A stretch of 34,038 nucleotides of DNA. Origin: Marinihelvus fidelis. Its GTDB lineage: Bacteria; Pseudomonadota; Gammaproteobacteria; Xanthomonadales; SZUA-36. The stretch is from contig NZ_VYXP01000007.1 of the NCBI RefSeq assembly GCF_008725655.1, positions 1 through 34,038 of the forward strand, read 5' to 3'. Under the pieces are notes generated by a model. That model had not been told where the DNA came from. It worked only from the letters and a program-made list of their open reading frames with translations, and searched no databases. The position numbers were made by a program, and so were the translations under genes. Below are positions 33,687 through 34,038 of this stretch, one piece after another (position 1 is the first letter of the stretch; the number at the start of each line of letters is the position of its first letter).

Positions 33687-33742
33687 ACATACGGAACCCG
33701 TTGCGGTGTCCGCCGCATGAGCCAGCGCACCAGCGCCCGCAA
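33683..33742 (-). pseudogene. Inverted remnant of an MMPL gene 3' end
   Basis: Read on the minus strand this stretch encodes LRALVRWLMRRTPQRVPYV and stops. The complete MMPL gene ends LPALVRWLMRRTPQAPRGA and stops, with the same number of codons to the stop. In the first 14 or so codons the nucleotide differences are mostly silent (TTG to CTC, ACG to ACA, CAG to CAA), with one Pro to Arg change. That points to descent from a once-functional paralogous MMPL gene rather than a fresh copy. No MMPL-like sequence continues to the right, where element C begins, so only the extreme 3' end survives. Confidence 0.75.
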
Positions 33743-33755
33743 CACCCCTCCGCAA

Positions 33756-33934
33756 ACGGGTTCTCCGGCCGGCAACCATGCCGCATGCGCGGTGGCGGGT
33801 TGGGGTTTCAGTGGACTTCGGCGGCCAGGGATGGCCGCCGATGAGCGCCCATGGATGGCCCGAGCGCTCCACTGAAACCCCAACCCGCCACCACGCAACC
33901 CGCGACAAGCTTGCAAACCGGCCGGAGAGCCCGT
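33756..33934. repeat. Long palindromic element, copy C
   Basis: A perfect 25-bp inverted repeat (33791-33815 with 33868-33892) extends outward to 29 of 30 pairs (33786-33815 with 33868-33897). Further out, 33756-33772 pairs with 33918-33934, 16 of 17. The core has the same orientation as copy A: a 10-bp hairpin TCGGCGGCCA/TGGCCGCCGA (33818-33827, 33832-33841) with loop GGGA, box GAGCGC (33843-33848), mini-hairpin CCA-TGGA-TGG (33849-33858), box GAGCGC (33862-33867). The core is nearly the same as the reverse complement of copy B, while the arms of A, B and C are unrelated to one another. It lies between the MMPL remnant and the end of the window. Confidence 0.88.
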
Positions 33935-33946
33935 AAATTCGGCCCC

Positions 33947-34024
33947 ATGAAGAACGTGATGGGCAACAGCATTTTCCCGGGCCGCCGCGCACGACGTACT
34001 CGCCGACCACTGTTGGCCGGGTAG
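33947..34024 (+). CDS. Short open frame after element C, unassigned
   Basis: An ATG at 33947 opens 25 codons (MKNVMGNSIFPGRRARRTRR and five more) before a TAG. The block FPGRRARRTRR resembles the N-terminus of delta-aminolevulinate dehydratase, but the frame stops at once and no other frame continues that family within the last bases. No Shine-Dalgarno precedes the ATG. It could be a chance frame, a leader peptide or a frameshifted gene start cut by the window edge. Confidence 0.15.
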   Translation: MKNVMGNSIFPGRRARRTRRPLLAG

Positions 34025-34038
34025 CCGTTGCGCAGAGT

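Noticed and set aside
33579-33934. CRISPR array or insertion-sequence ends at the right edge
   Set aside because: Copies B and C are in opposite orientation, have dissimilar arms, no regular spacers, no transposase and no clear target-site duplication.
33630-34010. 126-codon minus-strand frame across elements B and C
   Set aside because: It runs through both palindromes. Only the short MMPL-like tail (33683-33742, in a different frame) has protein similarity.

Overview
This is GC-rich, densely packed chromosomal DNA, most likely from a marine or saline gammaproteobacterium of the Xanthomonadales/Wenzhouxiangella/Woeseia kind. That placement is an inference from several features: the homodimeric AceE-type pyruvate dehydrogenase with a lipoyl domain fused to E3, the secreted WYxxxxSGEG-repeat protein, the alpha-lytic-like protease, the multihaem/TPR cytochrome and the DUF1302-DUF1329-YCF48-MMPL cluster. 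No tRNA, rRNA, CRISPR array, insertion sequence or phage gene was seen.

Layout. 1-66 is the tail of an unidentified gene. 64-229 is a long palindromic element (copy A) between that tail and a convergent PlpD-type patatin/outer-membrane-barrel gene (227-2494, minus). 2530-4190 is a three-gene thiamine salvage operon: YkoF-like binding protein, PnuT/PnuC transporter and small-molecule kinase. 4276-4848 is a DUF4136 lipoprotein, which shares a bidirectional terminator with a convergent octahaem-motif cytochrome c/HEAT/TPR protein (4902-7241, minus). 7426-18799 is central carbon metabolism on the plus strand: pyruvate kinase, class I fructose-bisphosphate aldolase, then a tight operon maeB-aceE-aceF-retropepsin-like protease-lpd with 4-bp overlaps. 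It takes malate and pyruvate to acetyl-CoA. 18941-22923 is an accessory stretch whose GC content drops from about 19.83 kb. It holds a secreted chimeric propeller protein, a secreted trypsin-fold protease with a TTG start, and an antitoxin without a toxin. 22936-24300 (minus) is an SLC13/DASS carboxylate transporter. 24519-33582 is a 9-kb run: secreted lipase, DUF1302 barrel, DUF1329 carrier, YCF48/BNR protein and MMPL/RND transporter. It is plausibly a system that releases and moves a hydrophobic substrate across the envelope.

33579-34038 has no clear gene. It holds two further palindromic elements (B and C) and a 60-bp inverted remnant of an MMPL gene 3' end.

Main discovery. Elements A, B and C share a core of about 50 nt: a GC-rich hairpin with an NGGA tetraloop, then two AGCGY boxes flanking a second mini-hairpin. 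Each core is wrapped in long arms that are complementary within a copy but unrelated between copies. In A and B the stop codons of two convergent reading frames pair with each other at the base of the stem. I know of no named family that fits this, although loosely similar intergenic hairpins occur in gammaproteobacteria.
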